Source of the DNA: Bacteroidota bacterium
Lineage (GTDB): Bacteria; Bacteroidota; Bacteroidia; Flavobacteriales; Flavobacteriaceae
Direction: 5' to 3'
Assembly: GCA_023446155.1 (NCBI GenBank)
Contig: JAEXIT010000017.1
Location: forward strand, 62,001 to 126,000
DNA length: 64,000 nt
The notes beneath the pieces are model-generated. The model had not been told where the DNA came from, searched no databases, and worked only from the letters and a program-made list of their open reading frames with translations. Positions 60,827-64,000 of the stretch are shown here, piece after piece. Made by a program: the position numbers and the translations under genes. Numbering within the stretch: position 1 is the stretch's first letter; every line of letters begins with the position of its first letter.

Positions 60827-60830
60827 TGCC

Positions 60831-61880
60831 ATGCAAACGGAAAAGAAAGATATTAGAGCCTTAACTAAGGAACAGTTGCGCGATTTTTTTGTAGCTCAGG
60901 GCGACAAAGCATTTCGTGGAAATCAGGTATACGAATGGTTATGGAGTAAAGGTGCGCATAAATTTGACGACATGACGAATGTCGCCAAAGCAACGCGACA
61001 GATGTTGGAGGATAATTTTGTGATCAACCATATTAAAGTCGATCAGATGCAACGAAGTGAAGATGGTACGGTAAAAAATGCCGTTCGTTTACACGATGGA
61101 TTGATTGTGGAAAGCGTTTTGATTCCAACCGAAACGCGCACAACGGCCTGTGTGTCTAGTCAGGTGGGATGTAGTCTGGATTGTAATTTCTGTGCGACGG
61201 CGCGTTTAAAACGAATGCGAAACCTGAACCCGGATGAGATTTACGATCAGGTAGTGGCTATCGATAATGAAAGTAAGCTCTATTTCGACCGTCCGTTGTC
61301 GAATATTGTATTTATGGGAATGGGCGAGCCGTTGATGAACTACAACAACGTCATGAAAGCGATTGAAAAGATCACCTCTCCCGAAGGTTTAGGGATGTCG
61401 GCTAAGCGAATTACCGTTTCAACTTCCGGGATTCCGAAGATGATCAAAAAATTGGCGGATGACGAAGTGAAATTCAAACTGGCGGTTTCATTACACTCGG
61501 CTGTCGATGAAATCCGTTCGCAGATTATGCCTTTTTCCGAAAATTTCCCGTTAAAAGATTTACGTGAAAGCTTAGAATACTGGTATTCCAAAACCAAAAG
61601 CCGCGTAACCTACGAATATGTGGTTTGGAAAGGAATCAACGATGATAAAAAATCGATCGATGCATTGGTCAAATTTTGTAAATATGTACCATGTAAAGTG
61701 AACTTAATTGAATACAACCCGATCGACGATGGCGAATTTCAACAAGCTCCGGCTGAGGCGATCGACGCGTATATTAAAGCTTTAGAACGAAACGACATTG
61801 TAGCAAAAGTGCGAAGAAGTCGTGGAAAAGATATCGATGCCGCTTGTGGTCAGTTGGCCAATAAAGAAGCAGAAGCATAA
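60831..61880 (+). CDS. rlmN: Dual-specificity 23S rRNA A2503/tRNA A37 C2-methyltransferase RlmN
   Basis: Radical SAM enzyme that methylates C2 of A2503 in 23S rRNA and A37 in some tRNAs. 349 aa, standard. The iron-sulfur cysteines are Cys114, Cys118 and Cys121 (CSLDCNFC). The methyl-carrying Cys339 is in DAACGQLA near the C-terminus. FMGMGEPLMNYNNV and AVSLHSAVDEIRSQIMP are further family blocks. A terminator begins at its stop codon. Confidence 0.97.
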   Translation: MQTEKKDIRALTKEQLRDFFVAQGDKAFRGNQVYEWLWSKGAHKFDDMTNVAKATRQMLEDNFVINHIKVDQMQRSEDGTVKNAVRLHDGLIVESVLIPTETRTTACVSSQVGCSLDCNFCATARLKRMRNLNPDEIYDQVVAIDNESKLYFDRPLSNIVFMGMGEPLMNYNNVMKAIEKITSPEGLGMSAKRITVSTSGIPKMIKKLADDEVKFKLAVSLHSAVDEIRSQIMPFSENFPLKDLRESLEYWYSKTKSRVTYEYVVWKGINDDKKSIDALVKFCKYVPCKVNLIEYNPIDDGEFQQAPAEAIDAYIKALERNDIVAKVRRSRGKDIDAACGQLANKEAEA

Positions 61881-61905
61881 AAAAAGCCCCGTTAAGGGGC
61901 TTTTT
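61881..61905 (+). terminator. Terminator of rlmN
   Basis: AAAAAGCCCC and GGGGCTTTTT pair around GTTAA immediately after the rlmN stop, with a T-run on the plus strand. Confidence 0.9.
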
Positions 61906-62128
61906 CAATGGTAATAACCATGTAATCTAAAGTGATAATCGAAGTTTCTTTTTTGGGTTAAGGCGGCATTTTAGGAATACAACCTAAATATTGATCAACA
62001 TAAAAACCGTATCTATCAGGCTTTTTTCCTGTAAAAACGGGTAAATGATTTGTTGGTAATTATATAGTAACGTAAAAAAATAGGGTTTAGTATAAAAATT
62101 ATCATTTTTTACTTTCCGACCAAATTGG

Positions 62129-62136
62129 TATATTTG
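62129..62136 (+). promoter_or_regulatory. -7 element TATATTTG of the polyprenyl synthetase gene
   Basis: Exact TAnnTTTG match 6 nt before the ATG at 62143. It rules out the in-frame TTG at 62125 and predicts a near-leaderless mRNA. Confidence 0.6.
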
Positions 62137-62142
62137 GAACCG

Positions 62143-63123
62143 ATGAAAATTGTAGAGCAAATAAAACAGCCGATCGGTATGGAAATGGAACTTTTTGAAA
62201 AGAAGTTTCATGAATCGATGTCTTCAAAGGTTGCCTTGCTCAACAGAATTACCTACTACATTGTAAATCGTAAAGGGAAACAAATGCGACCAATGTTTGT
62301 TTTCTTAACTGCAAAAATGGTTTCCGGTGGTGAAGTAAACGAACGTACGTATCGCGGCGCGTCGGTAATCGAATTAATTCATACGGCTACTTTAGTTCAT
62401 GACGACGTAGTAGACGACAGTAACCGTCGTCGCGGCTTTTTTTCGATCAATGCTTTGTGGAAAAACAAAATCGCCGTTTTGGTGGGCGATTACCTCTTGT
62501 CTAAAGGATTGTTGCTTTCGATCGATAACAATGACTTCGATTTATTAAAAATCATATCCGTTGCCGTTCGTGAAATGAGTGAAGGGGAGTTGCTTCAGAT
62601 TGAAAAAGCAAGACGACTGGATATTACGGAAGATGTTTATTACGAAATCATCCGACAAAAGACAGCGACGCTCATTGCGGCCTGCTGTGCTTTGGGCGCT
62701 TGTGCGGTAAAACCCGAAGATGCCGAAGTGGTGGAACGCATGCGAAAATTTGGAGAATTAATAGGAATGGCATTCCAGATCAAAGACGATCTTTTTGACT
62801 ATACGGACGATGCTATTGGAAAACCGACGGGAATCGATATCAAAGAACAAAAAATGACCCTTCCGTTGATTTATGCTTTGAACAATTGTACGACCAAAGA
62901 AAAAAACTGGTGCATCAATTCAATCAAAAACCATAATAAAGACAAAAAACGCGTTCGCGAAGTCATTGCTTTTGTAAAAGAGCGAAACGGTTTAAGCTAC
63001 GCCGAACAGAAAATGGTGCAATTCCAACAGGAAGCCCTTTCACTACTAAAAAACTTTCCGGATTCGCCTTATAAAAGCGCCCTGACGTTAATGGTGAACT
63101 ACGTGATTGAAAGAAAAAAATAA
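62143..63123 (+). CDS. Polyprenyl (trans-isoprenyl) diphosphate synthase
   Basis: Condenses isopentenyl diphosphate onto an allylic starter, making quinone side-chain or related precursors. 326 aa from the ATG at 62143. The first Asp-rich motif is LVHDDVVDDS (about 83-92), with RRG after it, and the second is IKDDLFDYTDD (about 212-222), as in all-trans synthases. A residue-level product length cannot be deduced. It uses the isoprenoid units that the HMG-CoA reductase pathway at the left window edge would supply. Confidence 0.92.
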   Translation: MKIVEQIKQPIGMEMELFEKKFHESMSSKVALLNRITYYIVNRKGKQMRPMFVFLTAKMVSGGEVNERTYRGASVIELIHTATLVHDDVVDDSNRRRGFFSINALWKNKIAVLVGDYLLSKGLLLSIDNNDFDLLKIISVAVREMSEGELLQIEKARRLDITEDVYYEIIRQKTATLIAACCALGACAVKPEDAEVVERMRKFGELIGMAFQIKDDLFDYTDDAIGKPTGIDIKEQKMTLPLIYALNNCTTKEKNWCINSIKNHNKDKKRVREVIAFVKERNGLSYAEQKMVQFQQEALSLLKNFPDSPYKSALTLMVNYVIERKK

Positions 63124-63258
63124 TTTTTTTAAAAATAATTCTATTGTAAATAGCTGTTTTTCAGTGGTATTTGTGAAATAGAAAACTTTTTTTTGTATCC
63201 CATACAACCATTTAACGGGAATGTCCGTCTATACTAATAGAAACATCTGATAATTATT

Positions 63259-63819
63259 TTGAAAGTAATCAACTTACATCAGGAAGAGAAAGAACTCATC
63301 GCACTGGCAGTCGAAAACAATCGACATGCACAGCACAAGATATATTCGCTTTTTGCTCCGAAGATGTTAAGTGTTTGCCGACAGTATTTAAAAGATGTTC
63401 ATCTGGCGGAAGATGTGATGATCACTGCTTTTATGAAAGTCTTTACCAATTTAAAGGCCTTCGAACACAAAGGCAGTTTTGAAGGATGGATCCGACGGAT
63501 AATGGTTAACGAATGTATCTCACACATCCGGGTACAAAAACCGGTAAAATTTACCGAAGACGAAAGTTATTTTGAAGAGCGGTTTAACGATATCGAAAGC
63601 CAATTGTCGGTAGACGATATCCAGTTTCTGATCGATAATTTACCCGACGGCTACCGTATGGTTTTTAACCTATATGCGATTGAAGGCTATAAGCACCATG
63701 AAATTGGAAAATTGTTGGGAATTAGCGAAGGAACATCAAAATCACAACTTTCGCATGCCCGGAAAATGTTGCAGGAACAAATTAACAAACTAAAAAATTA
63801 TCAAAATGGAACCGAATAA
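63259..63819 (+). CDS. ECF-family RNA polymerase sigma factor
   Basis: 186 aa, starting with TTG at 63259 (MKVINLHQEEKELIALAV), the only start giving the standard N-terminus. Region 2 (about 25-95) has IYSLFAPKMLSVCRQYLKD and the DNA-binding stretch GSFEGWIRRIMVNECI. Region 4 (about 125-178) has LPDGYRMVFNLYAIEGYKHHEIG and ISEGTSKSQLSHARK. Such sigma factors usually answer envelope stress. The following gene overlaps its end by 14 bp, the usual arrangement for a membrane anti-sigma partner. Confidence 0.92.
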   Translation: MKVINLHQEEKELIALAVENNRHAQHKIYSLFAPKMLSVCRQYLKDVHLAEDVMITAFMKVFTNLKAFEHKGSFEGWIRRIMVNECISHIRVQKPVKFTEDESYFEERFNDIESQLSVDDIQFLIDNLPDGYRMVFNLYAIEGYKHHEIGKLLGISEGTSKSQLSHARKMLQEQINKLKNYQNGTE

Positions 63820-64000
63820 ATTAGAAGGGGATTTCAGAGATAAGTTGAATTCAAGAACGATTCAGCCCTCCGAAATGGCATGGGACAGATTGGATGCAAT
63901 GCTTTCGGTTGCCGAAAAGAAAAAGCCGAAACGCAACTACAAAAAATGGTTTTCTATGGCCGCTGTTTTTGTCGGAATGTTGTTTGTGGGAACGGTATTA
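63806..64000 (+). CDS. Membrane protein, probable anti-sigma factor (5' part only)
   Basis: The first 65 codons are in the window. MEPNKLEGDFRDKLNSRTI begins a soluble region, followed by the amphipathic MAWDRLDAMLSVAEKKK and a membrane helix (WFSMAAVFVGMLFVGTVL, about 48-65). The 14-bp overlap with the sigma gene and this topology suggest an anti-sigma partner, but no ZAS motif is visible in the portion seen. The name is an inference from context. Confidence 0.7.
   Translation, partial: MEPNKLEGDFRDKLNSRTIQPSEMAWDRLDAMLSVAEKKKPKRNYKKWFSMAAVFVGMLFVGTVL

Noticed and set aside
61984..62211. 75-codon minus-strand frame between rlmN and the polyprenyl synthase
   Set aside because: It overlaps the synthase start and its -7 element on the other strand and has no start signals or known motifs.

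Overview
The window looks like the chromosome of a member of the Flavobacteriaceae (Bacteroidota), most likely Flavobacterium or a close relative. Three things point there. Gene content is flavobacterial: a DUF5103 type IX secretion plug protein, a DUF5916 protein, a DUF6702 protein, an HMG-CoA reductase, a ComEC with a degenerate tail and a front-end type desaturase. The promoters carry the Bacteroidota -7 element TAnnTTTG, often with a TTG about 20 nt upstream, and obvious Shine-Dalgarno sites are scarce. Gene order resembles Flavobacterium core regions (surE-lpxB, prc, rodA-mrdA-mreDCB, purH). Family names here rest on reading motifs in the translations; no database search was run.

Layout. 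1-1058: HMG-CoA reductase, cut by the window edge. 1270-11083: a plus-strand peptide-utilisation cluster with a dipeptidyl peptidase IV, four tandem POT-family peptide transporters and two exported thioredoxin-fold proteins. 10998-16039 (minus): surE, a small membrane protein, lpxB, an NlpC/P60 lipoprotein and comEC. 16216-21012: Prc protease plus a lone OppC-like permease, a coiled-coil exported protein and a nuclease lipoprotein. 21014-28075 (minus): the rod-shape operon mreB-mreC-mreD-mrdA-rodA behind purH. 28375-36425: a MacB-like permease, fabD, YceI, an exported pirin, a Crp/Fnr regulator with purT, an aminotransferase and a desaturase. 36542-45440: rsmG, pruA, apaG, DUF5103, a methyltransferase, map, a CoA-transferase and gpmI. 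45437-52605: DUF5916, two convergent L,D-transpeptidases, a GNAT protein, an esterase and a second Crp/Fnr regulator. 52934-53009: tRNA-Gly(TCC). 53058-59044: peptidase E, then three tandem exported paralogues, a DUF6702 protein and an M1 aminopeptidase. 59150-64000: tatA, PAP2 phosphatase, O-methyltransferase, rlmN, polyprenyl synthetase, ECF sigma factor and the start of its probable anti-sigma partner.

How the genes work together. Two themes recur. One is protein and peptide scavenging: DPP-IV, four peptide transporters, peptidase E and the M1 peptidase. The other is envelope construction: lipid A, Mre/Rod elongasome, L,D-transpeptidases, NlpC/P60, TatA, PAP2 and the T9SS plug. Most of the window is ordinary core genome. 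I see no phage, insertion sequence, CRISPR array or classical defence island. The most interesting items are a POT transporter with a Glu-to-Lys change at the TM7 coupling position plus a large external loop, the three-paralogue/DUF6702/M1 cluster, a pirin with an export leader, solute-transporter-like permeases without partners, a terminator that doubles as comEC coding sequence, and a dispersed palindromic repeat with three copies.
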